Shown piece by piece: positions 10,429 through 19,532 of a stretch of DNA of 64,000 bases. The DNA is from Nitrospira sp. (GTDB taxonomy: Bacteria; Nitrospirota; Nitrospiria; Nitrospirales; Nitrospiraceae). Location: NCBI GenBank assembly GCA_005239465.1, contig SPAW01000007.1, forward strand, positions 1 through 64,000, written 5' to 3'. Made by a program: the position numbers and the translations under genes. Under the pieces are notes generated by a model. The model was given only the letters and a program-made list of their open reading frames with translations, had not been told where the DNA came from and did not search any database. Each line of letters begins with the position of its first letter. Within the stretch, counting starts at the first letter, position 1.

Positions 10429-11214
10429 TCAGTCGATGCGGGCAGGGTTCGGGACATCCTTAAAGAGTAGATCGGCAAATTGTTGGCCAAAGTTGAGTCG
10501 GTCAGCCAGGGTTGTCGCGGTAAGAAACTGCCCGGCCAGGTCCGCGAGTGCCGGTTCTCGCGAAAACATGAAGCGATGAATGTCCACCGGGGCGGTAAGC
10601 CAAAATCCCCTCAGGCGGAAGAAAGCCGGGATGCAATCATCGTAGAACAGGGTCAGCAGATATTGTGCGGTTCCTGGTTTATCCGCGAGGTCCTGGGCCT
10701 TTCCCAGCCAGTGGTAGCATACGGCCTTCATGCGAATCTGTTCATTCATCGTGGCCGGTGGTGGGCCCTGGCGAAATCGCTGATGGGCCATCTCAATGAG
10801 CTGGGCACTGATCCTGTCGTGATCGTACAGGATTCGGCCTTTTCTGAGCAGTGGGGGAAGCCTCAGTGAATAGACGAGTTCCTCTTCGACGCCTTTATGC
10901 CCGTGATAGCGGATATCGGCGAAGCGCTCTCCGACCCGAAGAATTTCATGGCCATCGGCCTCTCCCTTGACCAAGGCAATAAGGTCGATATCGCTATGAG
11001 GGGTGATAGCCCGGCGTGCCCCTGATCCGACTAGAATGACGCCAACCAGATCGCCGCCTCGCCGACCTTTTACGTGCCGCAAGGCGATTTCTAGACTGTC
11101 CTCGAACCCCGGTGGGTGGGGTGTTTCAGGCTGCTCCGGTGGTTCCGGAACGGCCAGCAGTTCGGCGTTGAGTTCCTCACGGCTGGGGATGCTCGTGGTA
11201 GTGTTCGACTCCAT
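10429..11214 (-). CDS. Nucleotidyltransferase-domain protein
   Basis: A 261-residue protein with a polymerase-beta-type nucleotidyltransferase motif: GVILVGSGARRAITPHSDID near residues 57-76 contains the GS signature and the metal-binding D-x-D pair. The C-terminal half is helical, including a segment (KAVCYHWLGKAQDLADKPGT) reminiscent of HEPN-like or kanamycin-nucleotidyltransferase helical domains. The substrate is unknown. The ATG follows directly after the stop codon of the 79-residue gene at 11215, so the two are translationally coupled. It could be a stand-alone MNT/HEPN-like regulator, but this is not established. Confidence 0.75.
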   Translation of the reverse strand: MESNTTTSIPSREELNAELLAVPEPPEQPETPHPPGFEDSLEIALRHVKGRRGGDLVGVILVGSGARRAITPHSDIDLIALVKGEADGHEILRVGERFADIRYHGHKGVEEELVYSLRLPPLLRKGRILYDHDRISAQLIEMAHQRFRQGPPPATMNEQIRMKAVCYHWLGKAQDLADKPGTAQYLLTLFYDDCIPAFFRLRGFWLTAPVDIHRFMFSREPALADLAGQFLTATTLADRLNFGQQFADLLFKDVPNPARID

Positions 11215-11454
11215 CTATGATTGCTGTGCTTGTTGGATTTGTGTCGGGAGCACGGTGAGCCACTGATCAAAGAGCTGCTCGGCATCCACGATAATCTCAA
11301 GTTTGCCGTTTGGCAGGCGCCGGACAACACCAGGATTTTCGGGGGACAGGGGAATTTCCACCCACTCACGATTGAGGCCAAGTGCATCCGTCACTTCTAG
11401 AATCCTACTGATCTGTTGGAACGACACCGCTTGGAGACGCATGGCCTTGTCCAT
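11215..11454 (-). CDS. Small conserved-looking hypothetical protein (79 aa)
   Basis: A 79-residue protein starting MDKAMRLQAVSFQQISRILE; I do not recognise its family. It is predicted soluble, with a mixed hydrophobic/charged pattern (VVRRLPNGKLEIIVDAEQL) suggesting a small alpha/beta fold. Its stop codon directly abuts the start of the nucleotidyltransferase gene, so it is probably the first gene of a two-gene unit and might be a partner or inhibitor of that enzyme. No strong ribosome site precedes the ATG at 11454. Confidence 0.55.
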   Translation of the reverse strand: MDKAMRLQAVSFQQISRILEVTDALGLNREWVEIPLSPENPGVVRRLPNGKLEIIVDAEQLFDQWLTVLPTQIQQAQQS

Positions 11455-11508
11455 GTGAACCGTGGTGGCATTCTATGTGTCGCTGAAAGTGGTGTCAACG
11501 GAGAAGGG

Positions 11509-12540
11509 TCAGCGAGCGAGCACGCGGGTGAAGATGGCGCCAGCTTCGTCGATCTGTTTCGCTGAGACGTTCAGGTGGGTGACGGCTCTGAAGCTCCGTC
11601 CTCCGATCGCATTGATGAGCACACCCTGTTCTTTTAATGCGGCGACGAGTTCGGCTGGAGACCGTCGTTGGTCGATCACCTCGAAGATCACAATGTTGGT
11701 TTCGACATGCTGCGGCGCGATCTGTACCGACGGAATCTGCTGGAGTAACCTCGCCAGTTTCTTGGCATGGTCGTGATCGTCCTTCAGGCGCGCGACATGG
11801 TATTCCAACGCGTAGATGCCGGCGGCAGCGAGGATACCCGCTTGGCGCATGGCTCCTCCGTACATTCGACGAAAGCGCCGGGCGCGGTCGATGACCTGCT
11901 GATCGCTCGAGATCAGCAAGGATCCCACGGGTGCGCCAAGACCCTTTGACAGACATATCGAGACCGTTTCGAAGTACTGGGCGTAGGAGGTTGGGGGAAG
12001 CGTCGTGGCGGCCACGGCATTGAAGAGTCTGGCGCCATCGAGATGCATCGGGATGCCATGTCTGACAGCGATGGTGCGAATCTTCTCGATGGTGGAAAGA
12101 GGATAAATGGTCCCGCCGCCGGCGTTGTGCGTGTTTTCGAGGCAGATGAGTGCTGTGGGGATACTGTACGGATCTTTCGGCCTGATCGCAGCCTCCACCT
12201 GTTCGGCAGTCATGATTCCGTGGTCGCCCGTCACCCAATGCAGTTGCACGCCCGCCAGCGCGCCGGCCGCTCCCTGTTCATAGCGAACAATGTGACTCTT
12301 GCTCTCGACGATGACTTCTTGTCCCGGTTGGGTCTGTGACCGGATGGCGAGTTGATTCGCCATGGTCCCGGAGGGGACGAAGAGAGCCGCTCGCTTGCCG
12401 AGCAGTGCCGCCGCCATGTCTTGGAGTCGATTGACGGTGGGATCTTCCCCATACACGTCGTCGCCCACCTCGGCGCGGGCCATCGCTTTCCGCATGCCGT
12501 CGGTGGGGGTGGTCACGGTATCGCTGCGCAGATCGATCAT
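11509..12540 (-). CDS. ltaE: Low-specificity L-threonine aldolase
   Basis: A PLP-dependent enzyme that splits L-threonine/allo-threonine into glycine and acetaldehyde. The 343-residue protein begins [20 protein letters not shown], the characteristic N-terminus. It carries [14 protein letters not shown] in the cofactor region and [14 protein letters not shown], with the lysine that binds PLP. The start at 12540 is preceded by AAAGGCAG on the minus strand; an in-frame start at 12636 would add 32 residues unlike the family. It is divergent from the transporter-like gene at 12659, with 118 bp between them. Confidence 0.92.
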   Translation of the reverse strand: MIDLRSDTVTTPTDGMRKAMARAEVGDDVYGEDPTVNRLQDMAAALLGKRAALFVPSGTMANQLAIRSQTQPGQEVIVESKSHIVRYEQGAAGALAGVQLHWVTGDHGIMTAEQVEAAIRPKDPYSIPTALICLENTHNAGGGTIYPLSTIEKIRTIAVRHGIPMHLDGARLFNAVAATTLPPTSYAQYFETVSICLSKGLGAPVGSLLISSDQQVIDRARRFRRMYGGAMRQAGILAAAGIYALEYHVARLKDDHDHAKKLARLLQQIPSVQIAPQHVETNIVIFEVIDQRRSPAELVAALKEQGVLINAIGGRSFRAVTHLNVSAKQIDEAGAIFTRVLAR

Positions 12541-12658
12541 CCGCTGCCTTTCACCGCGAGAGAGGACATCCAGTCCGGCGCATTCTAGCAAATTTTCTCC
12601 TTGCAGGAGAGGGGAGGGGTGCGGCACTGTCTCCACCTCAATCGAGTGCCAGGACTAA

Positions 12659-13932
12659 ATGACAGCCGCTCTCTTGAAATGGGTCAAAGCCGAAGCCGAA
12701 GAGCGGACGCCGCTCGTCTGGTCATTTCTCTATTTTTCTACCTGTTCTGCGGCTACTACATGCTGCGGCCGGTGCGGGATGAAATGGCAATTGAAGGCGG
12801 AGTCCAACACCTCCCCTGGATGATGACCGGGACGTTTCTCATGCTCCTGGTGGCCACACCTGTGTTTGGATTCTTGTCGTCAAAGATGACGCGCGTCCGG
12901 CTCCTGCTCACGATCTACGGGTTCTTCGCGTTGCACCTCGTGCTCTTCTTCGGCGTCATGACCAGCCAGTGGCACCCCGAGTGGGTTGCCCGAGTATTTT
13001 TTGTCTGGTTGTCTGTCTTCAATCTGTTCGTCGTCTCCGTGTTCTGGAGTTTCATGGCGGATGTCTTTACCCCTGAACAAGGAGCTCGTCTCTTCAGTGT
13101 AATTGCCGCCGGAGGGAGCACAGGCGCAATGGTTGGGCCGGTGCTGACGGCGGGCATCACGTATGTATTGCCGATTCCATTGATGATGGTGATCGCCGCG
13201 CTGTGGCTCGTAGCCTGTGGAGTTTGTATCCACCGGTTTGACCGATGGTCAAAACGGCATCCCCATCAGGGCATGGGGCATAATGACCAGTCACTGGGGG
13301 GCAGCATGTGGGCGGGCATCCGGCTTGCGGCGGCGTCGCCGTACTTGCTGGGCATCTGCGCCTATCTCTTCTTGCTCACCATGTCGGCGACGGTGTTGTA
13401 TCTCGAACAGACGGCGCTGATCAGCCGTGAAATCACGTCGCCAGAATCGCGCGTACGATTGTTTGCCGGAATCGATCTCATCGTGAATGTGTTGACCCTC
13501 GTAACGCAGGTCTGGGTGACCAATCGATTGGTGTTGCGATTTGGCCTGGTTACGGCACTCTTGTCTCTACCGATCGTCAACGCGATTGGATTTCTTGCTA
13601 TCGGGATGACTCAGGTGCTTGAGGTGTATCTTCTTTTCACGGTGATGCGCCGCGTGAGGGAGTACGCGATTTCGAAGCCAGCTCGCGAGGTGCTGTTCAC
13701 CGTGGTGAGTCGGGAAGAAAAGTATAAGGCGAAGAACTTTATTGACACAGCCGTGTCGCGTGGCGGCGATGCCACGACCGGATGGGCCGTGTCCGGTATC
13801 AAAGCGCTCGGGGCCACCGCTGCACAGCTGGCTTGGCTGCTGGTTCCGGCGATGCTGCTCTGGGGATGGATCGGGTGGTTTCTCGCGCGCCGCGAAGCCA
13901 GCCTGCAAAGTCACAAACAAATGGTTTCCTAG
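12659..13932 (+). pseudogene. ATP/ADP-translocase-like MFS transporter, frameshifted near N-terminus
   Basis: A 12-helix nucleotide-transporter-like protein of the ADP/ATP carrier-related MFS group. The conserved start is split between two frames. From the ATG at 12659 the frame reads MTAALLKWVKAEAEERTPLV, then WSFLYF, and breaks at the five-T run 12733-12737. The next frame continues FYLFCGYYMLRPVRDEM and stays open to the stop at 13932. Adding one T restores the family consensus exactly. The longer frame opening at 12601 gives an N-terminus unlike the family. This is either a sequencing/assembly error, a real mutation, or slippage at the T run. Substrate unproven. Confidence 0.8.
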
Positions 13933-14039
13933 CCCGGCGTCAGCTTTACTCCCGAAAAAATCGCGTGTTATAGTCGCGAGGAATTTGTTGATCTGATGTT
14001 CTATTGATTGAGTGATTTGAATTGGGAAGAAAGTAAAAC

Positions 14040-15404
14040 ATGCAAGAAGTACCAGTTAAGCTTTATATGGATAAGTTGTTGAAAGACTGTCGGAATGTCG
14101 CTAGGCCGTTGGCGCTGTTATCTGGTTCGACCAAAGAGAAAGCGTTGCGGGCGATGGCGGACCGGGTAGCCGCCGACGAGAAAACGATTCTGGACGCGAA
14201 TGAGAAGGATGTGGACGCGGTAGGGAAGTCGTACGAAAGGGACGCCATCAAGGATCGGATGAAAGCCGCCGTGACCCGTGTGCGTATGACGGCGGACGAC
14301 ATCAAAAAAATAGCCGAGCGGCTTCGTGTCATTGCCGACCTGCCGGATCCGGTCGGCGCCGTGACCTCACGATGGGAACGGCCGGATGGGCTGCAAGTCA
14401 GCCGGGTTCGGGTTCCGATCGGGGTGATCGGAGTGATTTCCGAGATGAGTCCTCTTGTGACCGTCGAGTCGCTTGCGCTCTGTCTCAAGTCGGGCAATCT
14501 CTGTGTTTTCCGCGGCGCCCCTGAGTGGAGCTTTACCCACAAGGCGATCGTGACGGGGTTATGTGAGGCAGCGGAGCAGAACGGGATACCGGCCGGCGCA
14601 TGGATTCTCATTGAGCGTTCGGAGAAAGATGTAGCGGTTGAACTGATCCGGTCGGGAAAGAGTCTCGACGCGATCATCCCGCGCGGCGGGGCCGGCTTGC
14701 GGAAGGCCGTCATCGAGCAGGCGAAAATGCCGGTGCTCTGTCACGACGGAGGGCTTACGCACCTCTACGTCGATGCGGACACCGATATCCCCATGGCCCA
14801 GAATATGGTGATTAATTCCAAGGTGCAACTGGCCGGTGCGGCCAACGCTCTCGATACCTTGCTCGTACAGCAGTTCATTGGTCGGCAGTTCTTGCCTCCG
14901 CTGATCAATCGATTGCTGGATGAATTCAAGGTCGAAATCCGAGGCTGTCCGAAGACGATTGCGCTCATGGGGCAAATGGCGATGTCGGGACATACCTCGA
15001 TCATCCCGGCGACGGAAACTGATTGGCGTACGCAGTTCCAGGGTCCGGTCCTGGCCGTGAAAATGGTGGAGAACATCGACGAGGCGTTGGCGCATATCGT
15101 GGAGCATGGCCCCTGTCTCACCGCAGTCATCGCCACCACCCGTTATGAATCGGCCATGCGTTTCACACGTGAAGTCGATGCCAGCGCGGTGTTTGTCAAC
15201 GCGTCGTCGCGGCTCAACGCGGGGGATAGCTACGGCTTGGGGGCCGATATCGGGCTCAGCGGTTCGCGCCTGCATGCGAAAGGGCCGATCGGTCTGGAGC
15301 AACTGACCTGCGAGAAGTATGTCGCGTTCGGGTCGGGGCAGCTCCGATTGCCACACCCCGTTCCTGAAGCATACTTTGATGCGATCATGTTGAAACGTCC
15401 CTGA
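14040..15404 (+). CDS. ProA-like gamma-glutamyl phosphate reductase homologue without catalytic Cys
   Basis: A 454-residue member of the glutamate-5-semialdehyde dehydrogenase (ProA) family, which reduces gamma-glutamyl phosphate in proline synthesis. The overall match is good: VPIGVIGVISEMSPLVTVES, FVNASSRLNAGD, GPIGLEQLTCEKY. However, at the catalytic motif, where ProA has P-x-x-C-N before the [M/L]ETLLV segment, this protein reads AGAANALDTLLV; the cysteine position is Ala268 (codon at 14841). The usual thioester chemistry should therefore be lost. It may be an inactive paralogue with another role, with a true proA elsewhere. It starts at the ATG at 14040, with GGAAG upstream. Confidence 0.8.
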   Translation: MQEVPVKLYMDKLLKDCRNVARPLALLSGSTKEKALRAMADRVAADEKTILDANEKDVDAVGKSYERDAIKDRMKAAVTRVRMTADDIKKIAERLRVIADLPDPVGAVTSRWERPDGLQVSRVRVPIGVIGVISEMSPLVTVESLALCLKSGNLCVFRGAPEWSFTHKAIVTGLCEAAEQNGIPAGAWILIERSEKDVAVELIRSGKSLDAIIPRGGAGLRKAVIEQAKMPVLCHDGGLTHLYVDADTDIPMAQNMVINSKVQLAGAANALDTLLVQQFIGRQFLPPLINRLLDEFKVEIRGCPKTIALMGQMAMSGHTSIIPATETDWRTQFQGPVLAVKMVENIDEALAHIVEHGPCLTAVIATTRYESAMRFTREVDASAVFVNASSRLNAGDSYGLGADIGLSGSRLHAKGPIGLEQLTCEKYVAFGSGQLRLPHPVPEAYFDAIMLKRP

Positions 15405-15408
15405 GTAT

Positions 15409-15440
15409 CGTGAAGCGTGAAACGTGAAGCGCATTTCGTC
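15409..15440. repeat. Short degenerate direct repeat (CGTGAARCG units)
   Basis: In the 47-bp gap between the ProA-like and methyltransferase genes the sequence repeats the unit cgtgaagcg / cgtgaaacg about three times (15409-15432). Related units appear as cttcacg inside the first codons of the next gene and in the gap before 28886. It looks like a degenerate intergenic repeat; no function is shown. Confidence 0.55.
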
Positions 15441-15451
15441 AAGAGGGATGT

Positions 15452-16645
15452 GTGTTGGATGATACGAGAGACGAGATACGAACGACACTTCACGAACACC
15501 TTGCCTGGTGGGGCCTCAAGCGATTCACATCCGACGCCGGCTACTTCGCCTGGCAGCGTCAGCAACTCTCTCCCGTAGAACTGAATCAACTCAACGCACA
15601 GGTCGAACGGAAGCGCGGGGGCGATCGACGCGACGAGATCGCTTTCTACGATTTCACCGCCCAGTCGAAGATCCTCCCCGTTCTCTACAGCCAGCGCTAC
15701 GAATACTACGGAGAGATTGGTTCACGCGTGTCGTCTCACGTCGGTGGTGCGAAAAGAATCCTCGACTTCGGTTGCGGCGTCGGCATTCTGACCACCTTTT
15801 ATGCACGCCGGTTTCCCGTCAAACAATTCGTCGGTGTCGATCGCTCACCAGCTTCGATTGCTGTCGCACAACTGAAGGCAAAGGAACTAGGACTTGGCAA
15901 TGTCCGATTCGACTGCGTGGATGTGGAAACTGACCAGCTTTCTGGTACATACGATCTCATCGTTGCTACCCATGCGCTGGTGCAGGCAGAACAAGATCCG
16001 GGGATTCCGAGTCAGAGCTGGCGTTCCTTCGAGCACGTACACGACGTGCGTCAACAAGCGGCGTTCGAGCAGCGAACTGGGATCGGCGTGCGACTCGACC
16101 GGCTCAACGCGGTTCTAGACCAGAATGGCCGTATGATCGTGTTTGAGAAAACCAGGCAACTGGCCCGACGCGCGCCGTTTCAGCGCTCATTGGCAGTGAG
16201 AGGTTTACAGTTAGTCGAACAACCTGAACCGATCCGTTATCAGCTCATCGAAGAAGTGGCGGACGACGGTCCCTTCTATCTGTTGCAGAAGGGGAGTGAG
16301 GCTTCGTTGGCTTGGAATGAATCGCCAGAGCCAGACGAAGGTGCGCCGTTCGATCCGTCTGTGATCCGAGCCCGACCAAGCAATCCCGACGCGCCGTTGT
16401 ACAACAACCTCTGGCCGTCAGCGCAGCAAGCGTGGGAACAGCTCAAAGATCGCAAGGTGATGAAAGAGATGACCCGTCAAGAACCAGACGGTCGCCAGAT
16501 GCATGTCGAACTCGGGACATCCGAAGGACTGGCTTATCTCTACTGCGCCAACACCTTCGATCATCGGCAACTGGTGATCGTTGAACAAGCTCGTACCGTG
16601 ATGCTCGAAACCTACTATCGGGAAATTGTCAGTGGAAGCGGGTAG
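15452..16645 (+). CDS. Class I SAM-dependent methyltransferase-domain protein
   Basis: A 397-residue protein with a class I methyltransferase core: motif I ILDFGCGVGILTTFYARRF at about residues 106-124, followed by the acidic FVGVDRSPAS loop that holds the SAM ribose and RFDCVDVE later in the core. About 150 residues C-terminal to the core are unassigned. The GTG at 15452 (TTG at 15455 is an alternative) has AGAGGGA upstream. The first codons contain repeat-like sequence (atacgagagacgagatacg), so the extreme N-terminus may have been acquired from the intergenic repeat. Substrate unknown. Confidence 0.75.
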   Translation: MLDDTRDEIRTTLHEHLAWWGLKRFTSDAGYFAWQRQQLSPVELNQLNAQVERKRGGDRRDEIAFYDFTAQSKILPVLYSQRYEYYGEIGSRVSSHVGGAKRILDFGCGVGILTTFYARRFPVKQFVGVDRSPASIAVAQLKAKELGLGNVRFDCVDVETDQLSGTYDLIVATHALVQAEQDPGIPSQSWRSFEHVHDVRQQAAFEQRTGIGVRLDRLNAVLDQNGRMIVFEKTRQLARRAPFQRSLAVRGLQLVEQPEPIRYQLIEEVADDGPFYLLQKGSEASLAWNESPEPDEGAPFDPSVIRARPSNPDAPLYNNLWPSAQQAWEQLKDRKVMKEMTRQEPDGRQMHVELGTSEGLAYLYCANTFDHRQLVIVEQARTVMLETYYREIVSGSG

Positions 16646-16656
16646 AGCCGGATAGT

Positions 16657-16983
16657 TCATCCTCTGGCAGACATGGGGTGAAAACCGGCGTTGGTGAGGA
16701 TGCAGGCGATGGCCTCGCGCTGGTCACCATGAATCTCGATCCATCCTTCTTTCACCGTGCCTCCGGCCCCACAGGCTTTCTGCACCTCTTTGACGAGGTG
16801 CGCTTTCTCGGCCTGACCGATGTTGACGAAACTCGCCGCCACGGCGCGCCGTCCGGCGAATGATCTCCACCTGGCCACGGTTCTTTTCCTGAGTAGGAGG
16901 TGCCACTGTTGCGAAACGATCGTCTCCAAGGTTTCGCCATGCAGTGGATCGCGGGGATGGGAAATGGGCGGTGGGTGACTCAT
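16657..16983 (-). pseudogene. Broken VF530-like / SUI1 (YciH-like) gene
   Basis: The 3' part (16657 to about 16828) encodes the SUI1 translation-factor core in one frame: EKAHLVKEVQKACGAGGTVK, then IEIHGDQREAIACILTNAGF. The expected preceding SUI1 strand lies in a different frame (minus-strand 16906 to about 16830): KNRGQVEIIRRTARRGGEF. One extra base in the TTTC tract at 16828-16831 separates them. Upstream, in the first frame, the N-terminus reads HPRDPLHGETLETIVSQ, which matches the start of VF530/DUF2132 proteins rather than SUI1. This looks like remnants of two genes joined by deletion and then frameshifted. A translated product would be non-functional as SUI1. Confidence 0.65.
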
Positions 16984-17018
16984 GCGATACGCCGGTTTAT
17001 TCGGTGTGGGAGGGATGA

Positions 17019-17134
17019 CTTGTCTAGCTCGTTCCCTGAACAAGGTAAACGAAACAAACGAAAGAAACTAAACACACCAATACACCAGATTTCCGCGACT
17101 CGCCACGAAATGGTTCTCGGTGCTAGTTTCTTAC
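17019..17134. repeat. Dispersed intergenic repeat, copy 1
   Basis: An A-rich tract (aaacgaaacaaacgaaag) followed by a conserved tail containing cgccacgaaatggttctcgg. The same arrangement, about two thirds identical by eye, is present at 21431-21550, and the left part (cgttccctgaac hairpin followed by an AAC-rich tract) recurs at 24237-24285. The left end can fold as an imperfect hairpin. All copies are between genes. The remaining 150 bp to the next gene show nothing else. Confidence 0.65.
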
Positions 17135-17287
17135 ATCAAGCGTTCGGCTAGTGCAGTTCAGAGGAGTATGAGAAGTTTGCAGGTGAGCCGTGCTCCAGGT
17201 GTGCGCTATTTCGAGGCCGCCTCAACTTGACCCTCATTCATTTCTCAAGTGAGCGAGAGCTGCTGCCGCGCAGAACGGTACTCTTTC

Positions 17288-19006
17288 TCACCACGTGCGT
17301 GCGTCGGCTATCAATTTCCCCGCAGCCTCAGATTCTAGCGGCTTGGAAAAGAGGTACCCCTGCCCATATTCGCATCCGAGCGACCGGAGGAGGGCGAGTT
17401 GCTCTCCGGTTTCGACTCCTTCCGCGATCACGTGCTTGCCCAAACTGTGAGCCAGCGTGATGATACTGCGCACGATCTCCAAGCTCTCCCCATCCGACTT
17501 CATGTGAGCAATAAAGGACTGATCAATTTTTAAATTATCGATCGGAAGACGTTGGAGATAACTCAACGAAGAATAGCCCGTGCCGAAGTCGTCTATGGAG
17601 ATGCGAAGCTGTCGGTTCTTCAGTTGAGTCAATGTGGCCAAAGCCGCTTCAGCATTCTCCATCATCACCGTCTCCGTCACCTCGAGAACAAGACTGCGGG
17701 GGGCCAAGCCCGTTGCTTTTAACGTCTCGTCGACGATGGTGAGGAGTTCCCTAGATTGAAGGAACTGTTTACAGGACAGGTTTACGCTCATGCTGAGGGG
17801 CGATGCGCCTGGAAATTGCACTTGCCAGGTACGCAACTGCTGTGAGGCATTCTGAAGCACCCACTGCCCGATGGGGATGAGCAGTCCGATCTCCTCCGCG
17901 ACCGGAAGGCATTCACCTGGCGCGATTAGACCGCGTTGGGGATGCTGCCAACGCAGCAGTGCTTCAAAACCTGCGATGCGTCCCGATTGCAGCGACACGA
18001 CGGGCTGGTAATACAACAGGAATTCTTGTCGATCCGCAGCCCGGCGGAGGTCCGTTTCTAGCTTTAACCGAGTCACCGCTTGGGTATGCATCCGTATGTC
18101 AAAGGCGGCTACTTGGCCTGGGCCAAGTCTCTTGGCCCGAGCCATGGCGGTGCCGGCATCGCGGAGCGCATCGGCGGATTGCTTATAGGTGCTCGTGCTT
18201 GCGGCTATGCCGACGCTCGCGCTGGTGAGCACCTCTCGTCCATCCACGAGAAACGGTTTGGCGAGTTCCACCTGGAGCCGCTCCGCGACGCGCAGCGCAT
18301 TGCGCATGTCCTTGACATCGTCGAGCAGCAGGGCAAATTCATCTCCGCCAAGACGCGCGACCGTGTCGCCGGATCGCACCTTTTGAACCAATCGCTCGCC
18401 AATTTCGATCAACACCTTATCTCCGGCAGGCTGCCCAAAACTCGAATTGATGGCCTGAAAGCCGTCCAGATCGATGGAAAGGACGGCAAATAAGTATCCC
18501 TCCCTCCGCTCCATTTGGTGGAGACAACGTTGCACACGGTCCAGGAACAAGGCGCGGTTGGGTAAGCCGGTCAAGGCATCGTGAAAGGCGTTGTGGACCA
18601 ACTGTTCCTCCACGCGCTGCCGTTCATCGCGGAGAAGTCTTTCCTCCAACGCTTTTCTCACGGCCTGTCCCAGTCGCGTCAGCCTGTCTTTGAGCAGATA
18701 GTCGGTCGCGCCGTACTTCATACACTCGACGGCGCGTTCTTCGCCGATGCAGCCCGACACAATGATGAAGGGCACATCCAATCCGCGTTTCTTCAGATGC
18801 TCGAGGGCCCGCTGCGCATCGAACTGAGGAAGGGAGTAATCAGCCAAGACGACGTCCAACTTCTGGTCTAAGTGCGCAAGGAAATTCGCTTCCGTGTCCA
18901 CTCGTTGCCACTTCGGATCAAAACCCGCCCGCCGAAGTTCGTGGAGCATCAATTCCGCATCCTCCTCGCGGTCCTCAAGGATGAGCAAGTGGAGAGGGGT
19001 GGTCAT
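17288..19006 (-). CDS. Response regulator with GGDEF and EAL domains
   Basis: A 572-residue c-di-GMP enzyme. Residues 1-120 form a receiver domain with the phospho-acceptor Asp56 (VLADYSLPQ). Residues about 135-305 form a GGDEF domain with an intact RLGGDEF active loop (about 220-224). Residues about 315-570 form an EAL domain with GFEALLRW and the downstream DDFGTGYSSLSYL and EGVETGEQ motifs. Both catalytic signatures are present, so it could make and degrade c-di-GMP under phosphorylation control. It is the last gene of a kinase-regulator-output operon, 55 bp after the single-domain regulator. Confidence 0.93.
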   Translation of the reverse strand: MTTPLHLLILEDREEDAELMLHELRRAGFDPKWQRVDTEANFLAHLDQKLDVVLADYSLPQFDAQRALEHLKKRGLDVPFIIVSGCIGEERAVECMKYGATDYLLKDRLTRLGQAVRKALEERLLRDERQRVEEQLVHNAFHDALTGLPNRALFLDRVQRCLHQMERREGYLFAVLSIDLDGFQAINSSFGQPAGDKVLIEIGERLVQKVRSGDTVARLGGDEFALLLDDVKDMRNALRVAERLQVELAKPFLVDGREVLTSASVGIAASTSTYKQSADALRDAGTAMARAKRLGPGQVAAFDIRMHTQAVTRLKLETDLRRAADRQEFLLYYQPVVSLQSGRIAGFEALLRWQHPQRGLIAPGECLPVAEEIGLLIPIGQWVLQNASQQLRTWQVQFPGASPLSMSVNLSCKQFLQSRELLTIVDETLKATGLAPRSLVLEVTETVMMENAEAALATLTQLKNRQLRISIDDFGTGYSSLSYLQRLPIDNLKIDQSFIAHMKSDGESLEIVRSIITLAHSLGKHVIAEGVETGEQLALLRSLGCEYGQGYLFSKPLESEAAGKLIADARTW

Positions 19007-19061
19007 CGTTGCGCCCGCGGCTCATGCCACAGTGAGTGTTGGTGTGGAAGAAGGACGTCAC

Positions 19062-19532
19062 TCATGCTGCCGTTTTCCGTTTCCCGGTGGTGGAGACCGG
19101 TGGCTCATTCAGCAGCAGCCAGTACAGCCCCAAGGTGCGGGCACACTCGACGAACTGTTGGAAATCCACGGGCTTGACAATGTAACTATTGACGCCGAGA
19201 GAGTAACTGGCGACCAAGTCGTTTTCCTCGCGGGAAGACGTCATCATGACGACCGGCGTGTTTTTTGTGCGCGAGTCCGCCTTGACCTGCCTCAAGACTT
19301 CCAGCCCGTCGACTTTTGGCAATTTGAGATCGAGGAGGATCAACCTGGGCGCCTGGTCGATCTTCCGACCGGCATACGCTCCGGTGGCGAAGATATACTC
19401 CAACGCCTCCGCTCCATCGCGAACGACTTGGACCCGGTTGCCGAAGTTGTTTTTCTTAAAGGCGAACATTGCGAGCGTGACATCATCAGGGTTGTCTTCC
19501 ACCAGCAGGACATCGATAATTTGGTCCGTCAT
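19062..19532 (-). CDS. Single-domain response regulator (Rcp1-like)
   Basis: A 156-residue stand-alone receiver. It shows LLVEDNPDD with the acidic pocket, phospho-acceptor Asp68 in LILLDLKLP, MMTSSREE in the switch region and YIVKPVDF with the conserved lysine. It resembles Rcp1-type regulators that pair with phytochrome-like kinases. The ATG at 19532 has a near-perfect AGGAGGAGG upstream and overlaps the kinase stop by 4 bp (ATGA). It likely shuttles phosphate from the kinase at 19529 to the GGDEF-EAL regulator, or acts on another target. Confidence 0.93.
   Translation of the reverse strand: MTDQIIDVLLVEDNPDDVTLAMFAFKKNNFGNRVQVVRDGAEALEYIFATGAYAGRKIDQAPRLILLDLKLPKVDGLEVLRQVKADSRTKNTPVVMMTSSREENDLVASYSLGVNSYIVKPVDFQQFVECARTLGLYWLLLNEPPVSTTGKRKTAA

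Noticed and set aside
14559-15488. 309-codon minus-strand frame over the ProA-like gene
   Set aside because: Antisense shadow; no motif, no ribosome site.
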